From assembly GCF_902635505.1 (NCBI RefSeq), contig NC_045427.1:619435165-619499164 (forward strand): a stretch of 64,000 nucleotides of DNA, written 5' to 3'. The translations under genes were made by a program, and so were the position numbers. Below, in pieces: positions 23,281 to 32,269 of this stretch (positions within the stretch are counted from its first letter, which is position 1; each line of letters begins with the position of its first letter). The notes beneath the pieces were generated by a model. That model worked only from the letters and a program-made list of their open reading frames with translations, was not told where the DNA came from and did not search any database. Source of the DNA: Sarcophilus harrisii. Its lineage: Eukaryota > Chordata > Mammalia > Dasyuromorphia > Dasyuridae.

Positions 23281-24959
23281 ACATGATGAAAGCTTCAGAA
23301 AATTGGGGGGGGGGGAAAACTGGAATTGGACCCCTTAACATTAGTCCCAGCTCTACTGAGGTGAGCTCCAGAATGAGCCAGTCAGTCCCTCCTCTCTTTT
23401 CTCCCTTTGGACAGATAAACTCCTTGCTTAGGCACACACCACTTTCAGACCCAAGTCTTGCCCGGGGGTCTTTGCATGTGTGCATATTCTGAAAATGAAT
23501 GGATTTCTTGATTCGAGAGAAGATTTTGACATCCACCAAACAACCTCCAATCTCTCTGCTACCTCTGCTTCTCTCTGCCAGGAGGACCAGGGCAATGAAT
23601 CTGTGTCATTTATTGGGGAGATGTGGGTGTCAGCTTTCAGAATTTTGGGGTCCGGGCCTGGAGACCCCAGTCTGGTACAATGCCACTTTTATTTCTGTCG
23701 CTCAAATATCCCCAGAAACGAAGTGGGGGCGTCCTAAAGCAAGTAAACCAAACCCATTTTCTTAAGCAGGCAGGAAAGGATTGGCCCAAAATAGTCCCCA
23801 GTCTCCTCCAGGACCAGTACTTGGATTACACCCCTCCCCGGCCTTGTGAGCCTCTCGCCAGTCCCACCTCAGGCCCACGGGTCCTCAGTACTCTGCTGCC
23901 TCAGGGGGAAGGTGTTGGGGGTGTGCATATTGGGCTACAGCGGGAGTGAAGCTGAGGGAGGGGGAGCTACAGCGCTGCGGGCCGCCCCTGAGCCCAAGTC
24001 CCCTGCGCCGCGGGCCGCATTTCCTCGAAGTCAGAACCTAGAATGGACAAATAGGTCTGGACGAGTCCCCATCGGAGCGCCTGGCGCCTACGCTGGTCTC
24101 CTGCCTCCTTTTCCCTCGTGCCTCCCCTTCCCCTCTCCGAATCCCGGAGCGCTCTCGGGGAAGCTGCGGCCCAGGAAAAGAGCGGCGGTCGGAGGTGGGG
24201 TGGAAGTCCCTGGTGGAGCTGTCCCCGCCTGGAAATCCACTCCCCGGTTGGTTGGAGTGGGCAGCGGAGGGCGACCCCGCCCCTTCCCCCTAAGGGCATG
24301 GGGCTTCCCTAACCCGGCCCTTTCCTGCGCTCTTCTCCCGCCCTTCTCCGCACAGAGCCGAGCACTACAGACCACGCGGGGACGGATTTATGAATGACTT
24401 GGGTTTCAGCACCAAGGCGGCACGCACACCCGGACTGGGTCTGAGGCCCAGTGTCAAGAGTCCTCCGCCCGATCGGGCCTTATCCTTCCCCGCCCCCTCG
24501 CCGGGCCTAGAGGTTTATCCAGCGGACTGGGGGTGGGGAATGGCAGGCTAGGGTGGGACAGCAAATGTGTGGATTGAGGCGGGGAAGACCGCTGAGCCTC
24601 TTCTCCCCACCTCAACCCCTACCCCCGCCCTTCTCTGGCGGCAGAGGCTGGAAACTAGCCCCCAGAGCAGAAGGGCAGGGCTAGAGACTTGGGACTGATT
24701 CGAGATGCACCCCAGCCCTCTGGCGATCCTTCTGGCGAGTCACTGAACTGGAGAGCACACCTTGCCCCGCCCCATCCAGATTTCCAGCCCAGCCACCCCC
24801 TCCACCGCCCCTTGCCATCTATCCCCCCCACTCTCCCTAGAGCAGCGCTGCGTGGCCCGGAACCGGCCCCAGTAGAGTAAGGGCAGAGGGCCTTCTCGAG
24901 GGTGCATTGCTTGCCCCTCCATTCTGGCCGTCCCGGCCGTCCCCGCCCTCCTGCCAGCG

Positions 24960-25130
24960 TCCCCACTCCTCTGCCCCTTTAAGATGCTCAGGTAGGCAGG
25001 CCCGGCTGGCAGGAGCCGCTCCTATGGCAACCCGAGAGCCGCGCCGGCTTCATGAATATTCCGGGGCTCAGGAGCGGGAGCGCTGCCGGAGGGCGCTCCC
25101 GGGGAGGTGGCCAGTGATGTAAGCCCGGCG
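24960..25130 (+). promoter_or_regulatory. HCN4: Candidate HCN4 core promoter block
   Basis: Non-repetitive, motif-like sequence inside the CpG island. It contains a CCTTTAAG element, ATGGCAAC at 25,024-25,031 (matching an RFX half-site) and the palindrome GAATATTC at 25,054-25,061. AT-containing words inside a CpG island are unusual and often conserved. Its promoter role is inferred from position, about 0.7-0.9 kb 5' of the HCN4 start codon. Confidence 0.4.
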
Positions 25131-25171
25131 GGCCGCTCGGCTGCAGCGTGCGCCCCGGGGTGGCCCAAGAG

Positions 25172-25290
25172 GGAGGAGGGGGAGGGAGTACCTCGGAGGA
25201 AGAGGAGGAGGAGGGGGGAGGGAGAAGAAGGGGGAGGGGGTCGGGCTGAGCGACCGACTGACTGACGGACGGACCGACGGACGGACAGAC
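25172..25290 (+). repeat. GGA-rich tract followed by GACG/GACT tetranucleotide repeat
   Basis: Purine-rich GGA/GGGA sequence runs to about 25,243. It is followed at 25,250-25,290 by repeated GACT, GACG and GACA words. This lies in the presumed 5' UTR or proximal promoter of HCN4. Confidence 0.8.
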
Positions 25291-25349
25291 CAGGCCGGTC
25301 AGACGGAGCGGCGGCAGCTTCTGGCAGAGCGCAGGGCTGTGCGGGGCGG

Positions 25350-25432
25350 CCCCCCTCCCTCCTCCTCTTCTTCTTCCTCCTCCTCCTCCTGTTTCTCCTC
25401 CTCCTCTTCATCCTCCTCCTCCTTCTCGCCGC
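25350..25432 (+). repeat. TCC/TTC pyrimidine tract in HCN4 leader
   Basis: About 80 bases of nearly uninterrupted pyrimidine, mostly TCC and TTC triplets. It mirrors the purine tract 100-200 bases 5'. In transcript it would be C/U-rich leader sequence. Confidence 0.85.
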
Positions 25433-25445
25433 GTCTGCGCTGCCC

Positions 25446-25538
25446 ATGCCCGGTTGCCGGTCTCCGCGGCGGCGCCTTTTGTTCCCCGTGGGGAGGCGGG
25501 GCGCCCCTCCGCAGCCGGGCTGCCCGCCGCGCCCCTGA
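25446..25538 (+). other. Upstream ORF 1 in HCN4 leader (30 codons)
   Basis: An ATG with CCC before it (C at -3) opens a 30-codon frame ending in TGA, in a different frame from HCN4. It would be in the 5' UTR if transcription starts 5' of the tetranucleotide and pyrimidine tracts, which is likely but not shown. No product is claimed; the interest is translational control. Confidence 0.4.
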
Positions 25539-25714
25539 GCGCCGCGCGTTGGGGCGGCTGGGGGACACCCCGCCCCGAGCCCCGCGCCACCCCCGCCCCC
25601 GAGAAGGGGGCGCGGCGCAGCGGGCCGGCCCGGCGGCGGCGGGCAGGCGGGCAGGCTGCCTCCCTCCCTTCCCTGCTCTCCTCCCTTCCTCGCGGAGCCT
25701 GCGGACGGACGGGC

Positions 25715-25726
25715 ATGGTCTGCTGA
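25715..25726 (+). other. Upstream ORF 2 in HCN4 leader (MVC-stop)
   Basis: A minimal three-codon frame (Met-Val-Cys, TGA) with G at +4 and G at -3, so its initiation context is fairly strong. It ends 116 bases before the HCN4 ATG. Confidence 0.4.
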
Positions 25727-25764
25727 GGGAGGCGGCGGCGGCGGCGGCAGCGGCAGCGGAGGGC

Positions 25765-25794
25765 ATGTCCCTGGCGGGAACCCCGGCCCCCTGA
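25765..25794 (+). other. Upstream ORF 3 in HCN4 leader (MSLAGTPAP-stop)
   Basis: Nine codons and a TGA, in the same frame as HCN4. It stops 48 bases before the HCN4 start, so it cannot extend the protein. It is close enough to affect re-initiation. Confidence 0.4.
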
Positions 25795-25842
25795 GTCGCC
25801 CGCAAGGGGGTCCCCCCTCTGTCCCCTCCCTCTCCAGACGCC

Positions 25843-26618
25843 ATGGACAAGCTGCCGCCGTCCATGCGCAAGCGGCTCTACAGCCTCCCGCAGCAGGTGG
25901 GACCCAAGGCTTGGATCATGGACGAGGAGGAGGACGAGGAGGAAAGTGACAAGGACACCCGCAGGAAGAGCATCCGCCTTCGGCCGCTGCCCTCGCCCTC
26001 GGCGGCTTCGGGCGGCGGGGAGCCCCGAAGCGCGGCCCCAGGCATCATGGAGACCGAGGTGGGCAGCCGTGGCGGCGGCGGCGGCGGCAGCGCGGCCAAG
26101 TCCAGCACCAACGGGGACTGCCGGCGCTTCCGAGGTAGCCTGTCTTCGCTGACCAGCCGAGGTGGCGGCGGCGGCGGCGGCGGCACTAGCGCCAGTGGCG
26201 GCGGCGGCGGCGGCGGGAGCAGCCACCTGCGAGACTCGGCGGAGGAGAAGCGCCTCATCGGCGAGGGCGATGCGTCCCCCTGCGAGGACAAGAGCCCCCC
26301 GGGCCTGGACGGGGAGCCCGAGACCCCGGAGCCTCCCGGGCAGTCCCCGATGCCCTCCTGCTCGGCTGAGCAGCCCTCCGGCTCCTCCGCCACCTGCATC
26401 AAAGTGGAAGGAGGGCCGGGGGGCGACCAGATCGTCCCTGACGATGAGGCGAGGCTGGGCCAGGCGGGCTTCATGCAGCGCCAGTTTGGAGCTATGCTCC
26501 AGCCAGGGGTCAACAAATTCTCCTTGAGGATGTTCGGCAGCCAGAAGGCCGTGGAGCGCGAACAAGAAAGGGTTAAGTCGGCCGGTTTTTGGATTATCCA
26601 TCCTTACAGTGACTTCAG
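25843..26618 (+). CDS. HCN4: HCN4 pacemaker channel, coding exon 1 (partial gene)
   Basis: Encodes the N-terminal cytoplasmic part of HCN4, the cAMP-gated, hyperpolarization-activated cation channel that carries the funny current in sinoatrial node and thalamus. The exon has 258 whole codons plus two bases. It opens [20 protein letters not shown], almost identical to mammalian HCN4. An acidic stretch follows (about residues 27-35), then basic/Ser-rich sequence, the conserved block [15 protein letters not shown] (86-100), three poly-Gly tracts (77-82, 107-114, 119-125), and an IKVE motif (186-189). From about residue 205 it carries the HCN domain ([18 protein letters not shown] to HPYSDFR) that precedes S1. 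The start has a strong Kozak context (GCCATGG). The exon ends at AG|GTAAGA, leaving phase 2, as expected where human exon 1 ends at SDFR. The length is close to the human N-terminus; differences lie in the low-complexity middle. Transmembrane, pore and CNBD exons lie beyond the window. Confidence 0.97.
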
Positions 26619-26719
26619 GTAAGAGGGATGGGGCCCAGCCCCATTCGCGCCCCCGGCCCCCTTCGGGCACACTGCTCCCCACCATCTACCCTCCTCACCC
26701 GGGTTTTGGCTGAGCCAAC

Positions 26720-28610
26720 TTTTCTCTCTCCTCAGAGGATGGGGAAAGAAACCTGCACCCTCAGACATCCTCCTGATGTATCCAGGGAACTTTTCTTTCT
26801 GTGTGCCCTACTCCCTTCCCCAGCCCTCCTCTGGCCCACAGTCACAGGGCAGCACTGGAGCCAGGACAGAGCAGGGGTGGGGAAGATGGCCAGAGATTGG
26901 GGAGATTGGCGCATTGGCAGAGTCTAGCCCCCCCAACCTGCTTCCCTTGGTAGCCCTGTCTGGGCTGCCCTGAGCCATTGGAGGCCCTAGTGATCCGGAC
27001 ACCAGGGGCTATAGCCCCATGAGGCCTACAGAGTTAAGAGAGACAGGTCCAGTGAGAATGCAGCAGCATCCACCGCACTGGCACCAGGTCACAAAGCTTA
27101 ACGGGAAACAGGGAAGGCACCACTACCAACTCTGCAGAGTCTCCTTACCCTGGGGCTTTGGAGTCTCAGAGAAGTTTATTTGCGGGTGTCAGTGGGGGGA
27201 GGTCTGGTTCAGTCCCCTGGGACTTGAACACCTGCTCTTGGGGGGAGAGTTTGCTTGCCAGGGGAAGGGAGCCACTGAATCAATTGAGTAGTGCAGTTTA
27301 TGAGGTGCCATAGGCAGTATGATAGGCAGGGTTCGAGACCCCATTGAAATGAGGCTGTACCTACCTACATCCCTGACCTCCCCTAGCACCACATCAGGCT
27401 GTGAGCTCAGAGCTTTTTGGCTAGTTCAAGTCCAAAAGAAGCAGGACTGAATGACCTTGCCTGGTGAGCCCAGCGGGATACCTGGCTTCCTAATGGGAAG
27501 AGGCTGCCCCAGGAATTCAGGAGCATTCTGGACATCCCATGAGTCCCAGCTCCTGGTGCTCTAAATGGCCTTAGAGATTGTTCTCATCTCGGGGGCAGTT
27601 ACTGGCCTCCAATGGTTTTTGGTGATGATGACTACAAGGTTTCCCTTCCCCCAATATCATCCCCTGTGTTCTGTGTCTGAGCAGCCAAGTATCCATCAAG
27701 TCTGGTGGGATGTTTCCTGAAAAGTATAGACTGTCTATTGATTCCAGATCCTGGTGCTGGCCAGCTGAGGTCAGGAAAGCATCTGCTCTGGACATGTTAG
27801 AGGCTCGGGCTGGGTTATGGCACCAGGCTGGGCAGAGACATTTCTATCAGGTTCCCGCTTTAGTAGGGGGTAGGAGAGGCAGGCTGGCTAGCTTTCAGCC
27901 TGGACTCCTCAACGTTGCCTTTTCTTTTACTTCCTCTTTTTCTCTCCCTTTCTTTCTCCTTCCCTGCCTTGTCTGCTTGTCTTAATGAGCACTTTTCTCA
28001 GCTCAGAGCCTTCTTTGCAAACTCCAGGGAAGCCAGGTTTGTAATGAGAGCAAAGATATTTTTCATCCAATGAGCGAGATTTCTCTTGCTGGGAATGTCC
28101 AGTGAAGCCACATTCTCTGCTTAAAATAGGCAGTGAGCAGGGACCTCTTTGTATTTTTTGGACTGCGTGCCTCTGCCATTCTCCCCAAAGGGGGGAGAGG
28201 GGAGATTAGTGATCTTCTGGGTGGGCCAAGCAAACAGTGGCAAATGCCAAGTGGTGTGGCAAAGCCCCAGGGTTTCCTGAGACAATGCCACGTGCCACCT
28301 TTGGCTCCCCAGTGCCACCCTCCCATCATATGACAGGAGCAAGCTTGTGAGAGAAGGTGGCAGGGCTTGTGTTTAAATGGGTTGCTTGGTTAATGATGCC
28401 TTGGGTATCTTTGAACACTTTTGACCTCTGAAAGGAATCACAGATTCAAGACAGTGCTAGAAGGTCTGGCAGGGAGACCCTGAGCCTTGGTGAAGAGAAG
28501 CAGTCTCAGTCCAAGGGGACAGTACCTTTCCCTAGCTAACAGCCCACCTGCCCAAGTTATTTGAGGGTTATTGCAGGCTGACCTTATTCATGCTAATACA
28601 TATCTATATT
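26720..28610 (+). other. Repeat-poor start of HCN4 intron 1
   Basis: About 1.9 kb of non-repetitive, moderately GC-rich sequence directly after exon 1. I recognise no element or exon in it. Freedom from old repeats next to a developmental gene's first exon often marks constrained regulatory DNA. Confidence 0.5.
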
Positions 28611-28617
28611 CATACAT

Positions 28618-28672
28618 TAATCAACCAGTAAGCATTTATTAAACACCTACAATGTACCCATTTTTGTATCTT
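28618..28672 (-). repeat. L2-type LINE 3' terminus, short
   Basis: ATCAACCAGTAAGCATTTAT followed by TAAACACCTACAATGTACCC; only the last part of the element is present. Confidence 0.55.
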
Positions 28673-29169
28673 AGTTGCACATTTTCACTGGTCCCTTTTT
28701 TTTTTATCACGTCTTTTTACCATCCAGCTCCCCCCCATCCCCTCCACACATAAAAATACACTCTCTGGAAGGTATCTTCATCCAATGTATTGAAGACCCT
28801 TGATCTCTTCCTAAGCCTAGATTGCCTGCATGTCTAAGTATTTAAGGCATGCAACCTATTCTTGTCCATTGGTCCATTTGTCTGTCCTTCACTCCTGCAG
28901 TGAAATCTCCTGACCACAGGACTCTTGGGATCAGAGAAAGGGAAAGAACATGTCCAGATTTGTGAAAAACAGTAAGAGAGGAACAAATAGAGTTTTTCTG
29001 AAGTGGTTAATCAGAGCTCTGAATTTGGGGTCCCCGATTCTGTATGTGTTGGGACAGAATAGAAAAGAAATGGTTATCATTCAGCTTCGCAGTCACCTTC
29101 TGCAGCCAGATAAGCCACTCACATTTCTTTATCCCCTGAAGGTTTATGAGGTTCTTTTGTTATTAGTCT

Positions 29170-29330
29170 TTTAAGTATGGTCATCCCCATTTTATTGATG
29201 AAGAGACAGTCTCAGGGACATTCAGAAATTTGCTCCTAGTCATGCAATTAGTACTCTGGAATTTGAATTTAGGTTTCTCTGGTTTTGGCTTTTTTTTTTT
29301 TTTCACTCTGCTATACTGCCTCCAAATGCT
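29170..29330 (-). repeat. MIR-like SINE
   Basis: GGTCATCCCCATTTTATTGA, GAAATTTGCTCCTAGTCATG, GGAATTTGAATTTAGGTTTC and CTATACTGCC in inverted order, with a T-run before the end. Confidence 0.6.
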
Positions 29331-29339
29331 GGGGTTTCT

Positions 29340-29770
29340 CTAAGGAGCAGTTCAGAGGTCCCGGGGACTGATAAATTATCGTCCACGTTTCCATAATCTT
29401 TAAACTCTTTCACCCTTCAGCCCAACCCCCTCTGTGCACTAGTTATTGGAGTTTATTCCTGGCCCACGGTTGATTGCACACCAGCACAACTCCAATGTAT
29501 GTATCCCACATCAAGATTTATGAAAGCACTTTCTGTGGACAGTTGGAGATTTATTCATAATTTTTAACCGGGAGGAAGCATTGATCCAGCAGAATTGGTT
29601 TAATAAAGGGGAGCTGGCACACCGTGATAGATTGAGTTTGCAGTTTGGAGTTCAGGCGATCTGTGGCAGTCGCTGTTTCCAGCATCAACAGCTCCCTGGA
29701 GAGTGACTAAGGTGTGCGTTAACAGAGGCCTGGATTGGTGTGAAACTCAGAGGGCCCAGAAAAATCCAGG
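29340..29770 (+). promoter_or_regulatory. Candidate conserved intronic enhancer with T-box half-sites
   Basis: A non-repeat block 2.7 kb into intron 1. It has GGTGTG-type T-box half-sites on the minus strand at 29,477-29,482 and 29,618-29,623, and AGGTGTG on the plus strand at 29,710-29,716. It also has GATA words and an AT-rich TTTATTCATAATTTTTAA stretch. TBX3, TBX5 and TBX18 act in the sinoatrial programme. Enhancer function is inferred. Confidence 0.35.
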
Positions 29771-30150
29771 AGATGGCTCCAGATTCCCTTTTTGGGCTGT
29801 TGGTCTCTCCCTTGTTATGAACCTTTCTTCCCATTGGCTCCCTTGGCGCTTTCTTCTATTTTTCTTCTATTGTTAGTCTGTTTGGAGTCAGACCTTCCCT
29901 TCTCCCTGCTTTTTTAACTTTTTTCCCTAAGAAAAATGGGCCTGGTATTTTGGTTTCTAGATGCTTTCTACCCCACTGGCTATTTTCTTTACTCCTACTC
30001 TGTCTTTCCCAGGCCCTGGCAGGATCCCTTGCTCCCAGCAGATATTGGGTGGTGACATTTAGGGGGAACTAGGGACAATGTGCCCCTGGAGACCATGGCT
30101 CTCAATGGAATAGACATGCATGTTTTCTTTTGAATTATATTTGCAAGATA

Positions 30151-30302
30151 AGAGAGAGACAGACAGACAGACACAGACACTCAGAGACATGCAGAGAGAG
30201 AGAGAATGGGGGAGAGAGAGAGATAGAGAGAGACAGAGAGAGAGAGAGAGAGACAGAGAGAGACAGAGAGACAGAGAGAGACAGAGACAGAGATACAGAC
30301 TG
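30151..30302 (+). repeat. (GA)n/(GACA)n purine-rich repeat
   Basis: Repeated GAGA and ACAGACAG words over 150 bases, with frames rich in Arg, Glu and Asp that are repeat by-products. Confidence 0.95.
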
Positions 30303-30604
30303 GTACAAAAAAGCTAAACTGACTTTAAATATTTATTATAGGGATGTTTGAATTAGTACATTTTACTTAGTAAGATTCATTGATGGTCTGTGTAGATATA
30401 TGTGTATATCTGTGTGCTTATGGTGCATGTATGCCTCCAACTACCTGATATTTATATATATGTAGACATGTGTGTGTGCTGCTGAGTACCTGGGTCGGTG
30501 TGTCTTTGTAGGCATCTGTATCTTTGTATGCTTGTGTATCTGTATGTGTACCTCCATTTGCCTGCATATTCATGCCTGGATCCATGTATGTTTGCATGTG
30601 TTTT

Positions 30605-30760
30605 TGAGTCTCTTTCTGTCTGTCTGTCTCTTCCTCCCTCTCTGTCCCTCTCTTCCATCTCCTTCTTCCTCACCTTCTCCCTCTCCCTCTTTCTTCCTTC
30701 TCCCTCTTTCTCTTTTTCTTCCTCCTCCTTCTCTCCCCCTTCCTCCCCTCCCCCGCCCTG
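30605..30760 (+). repeat. Pyrimidine-rich CTGT/CTCC repeat
   Basis: Contains CTGTCTGTCTGTCTC at 30,616-30,630, then CTCC/TTCC-rich sequence. It is complementary in part to the purine tract about 450 bases 5'. Confidence 0.9.
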
Positions 30761-30954
30761 TATTTGGATCTATTTTACCTCCAAGGAGATCATAGATTGG
30801 ACAACAGTGAGGGTCAGATTCTTCTAGCTATGACCTCCCACAGAATTCCCTATTTGATGCCTTAATTTATATCCTACTGCTTGCTGTGAGAAGGTGGCAC
30901 TTGGGGATCTCTGTGGGTAATGAGAGAGAAGCAGCAGCTTGATTGTCTACACTC

Positions 30955-31070
30955 AATCAACAAGCATTTATTAAGCACTTACTATATACCAGGCACTATT
31001 TGTTGGTGATACCAAGAAAAATTCAAAAACTGTCTCTGCCCTCAAAACACTCACATTTTAACAGTTTATT
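30955..31070 (-). repeat. L2-type LINE 3' end
   Basis: CAATCAACAAGCATTTATTA, AGCACTTACTATATACCAGG and CTGCCCTCAAAACACTCACA in inverted order. Confidence 0.7.
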
Positions 31071-31074
31071 TAAC

Positions 31075-31200
31075 TGTAAACTATAAACAATAATAGCATT
31101 TACTTCCCAGAGTTGGTGTGAGGTTTGAATGAGATAATATTTGTAAAGCACTTGCAAAATCTGGCACATAGTAGGTACTCAATAAATGCTTATTACTTTC
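31075..31200 (+). repeat. MIR 3' end
   Basis: AATGAGATAATATTTGTAAA, GCACTTGCAAAATCTGGCAC and GTAGGTACTCAATAAATGCT follow the MIR 3' order. Confidence 0.65.
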
Positions 31201-31202
31201 CT

Positions 31203-31367
31203 TCTTAATCTGAATTCCATGAACTTATTTTTTAAAAGTGTTTTGGTAACTATATTTGACTATAATGGGTTTCCTTTGTAATCCTATATTATGCTGTTAA
31301 ACACATTATTCTGAAGAGTCCATAAGCTTCACCAAAGGGTTCAGAACATAAAAAATTAAGAGCCCTG
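31203..31367. mobile_element. MITE-like DNA transposon, family A copy 2
   Basis: CCATGAACTT, ATGGGTTTCCTTTGTAATCC, CATTATTCTGAAGAGTCCAT and AAGCTTCACCAAAGGGTTC match the 17.2 kb copy, ending in AAATTAAGAGCCC. Confidence 0.55.
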
Positions 31368-31379
31368 GACTGGGTAAAA

Positions 31380-31960
31380 TAAATGATTATCCATGGTTGC
31401 CTTCACTTTCAAGGGAGAGCAAACGCTTTTTTGGTTATCCCTGGTGCTCCTGGAATAAATGTTGCAATTAAAGTTGTCAGCTCCTTTCATTGGAAAACCA
31501 GTGCTTTCTGGCCTCCTGAGTTAAGGCCAGAGTTCTCCAGGAGATTCCTTGGAAGAAACATCCTTAACCAAGTAGGGGAAGCTGAATATGAGAGAGAAGG
31601 GGGCTTCCCTGCCCCGTTTCCTTGTGAGTTCCAGCCTCTTCCCATCCTGGTAATCAGGGAAGAGCTCCTACTGTGGCCACCTACCACCTGCCTTTAATCC
31701 AGGCAGAGTTCCCTGCCTCCTTATCCCTTTTATCCTTTCTCTCTTAGCCCTGTCTTCAAAAGGAGGAAAACCTCAGTTACTAATAATCTTCAGAATTACT
31801 GAGGGTCCTAGAATCATGTGGTAGTGTTTGCCATCCAAGTGCCAACAGTACAGAATGTGGGGTGAAGCCAGTTGGTTGAGAACCACAATTCACAGGACTG
31901 AGGTCTGGGTCCCACTTATCAGGGAGATAGTAGAAGGTGAAGAATAGGGAACCCTGGGAA
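31380..31960 (+). other. Non-repetitive intronic block
   Basis: No known repeat and no coding potential recognised across about 580 bases. It could hold conserved noncoding sequence; alignment is needed to tell. Confidence 0.4.
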
Positions 31961-32197
31961 GTAAGGCATTTTCTAGCTATTTTTTTACTCTTTTTTTTTT
32001 TTTAAACCATCTCCTCCCTGAGCTATCCTGGAAGTGACAGTGTAGGGAGGACATACTGCATTTGAGTTCTAGTGCTCATGGACTGCAGCCCTTGAAATAA
32101 TCCAGAAAAGGAGGAAGAAGGGGAACAGGAGGATGAGAAGGGGGAGAAAAAGAGGAGGAAGCTGGTGGCTGATCTCATCTGGCTGAGTGGCCAAATA

Positions 32198-32262
32198 TGG
32201 CATTTATTAAGCACCTATTATGTGCCGAGGGCTTTCCTGGGGGAAGGAGAAAGAAACCATTT
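32198..32262 (-). repeat. L2-type LINE 3' terminus, short
   Basis: GGCATTTATTAAGCACCTAT followed by TATGTGCCGAGGGCTTTCC; sequence 3' of it is unique. Confidence 0.55.
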
Positions 32263-32269
32263 CTCCAGC

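Larger units (their letters stand above)
1..23800. other. 5' flank of HCN4, intergenic, no gene seen
   Basis: No frame here has recognisable protein similarity, a good start context with length, or paired splice sites. In human the next gene 5' of HCN4 is REC114, transcribed away from it tens of kb further on (from memory), so an empty flank is expected. Repeats are listed separately. The parts I cannot assign include 1-900, 1,210-1,590, 1,790-2,520, 3,250-3,840, 4,080-4,540, 6,060-6,540, 6,800-7,640, 8,005-9,080, 10,170-10,740, 11,066-11,930, 14,872-15,355, 16,265-17,200 and 20,340-22,150. Confidence 0.7.
23800..26720. promoter_or_regulatory. HCN4: CpG island spanning HCN4 promoter, 5' UTR and exon 1
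   Basis: Base composition changes sharply near 23,800 from AT-rich, repeat-filled DNA to GC-rich sequence dense in CpG, with many GGGCGG/CCGCCC-type boxes. It returns to intronic composition soon after the exon 1 donor. I see no TATA box near the start codon, which fits a dispersed CpG-island promoter. The transcription start cannot be fixed from sequence. The block just 5' of the purine/pyrimidine tracts (about 24,960-25,130) looks the most promoter-like. Confidence 0.85.

Noticed and set aside
23846-24397. 183-codon plus-strand frame in the CpG island
   Set aside because: Open by base composition only; Pro/Ala/Gly/Arg-rich, no domain, and other frames over the same DNA are equally open.
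25339-25794. 151-codon frame with poly-Ser start 5' of HCN4
   Set aside because: The serine run is the TCC tract read in one frame, and no ATG in good context opens it. Only its last ATG at 25,765 was kept, as a short upstream ORF.
25408-26685. 425-codon minus-strand open frame across HCN4 exon 1
   Set aside because: It lies antisense to a clearly coding exon in very GC-rich sequence, where stop codons are rare; its Ala/Gly/Arg-rich reading has no recognisable domain.
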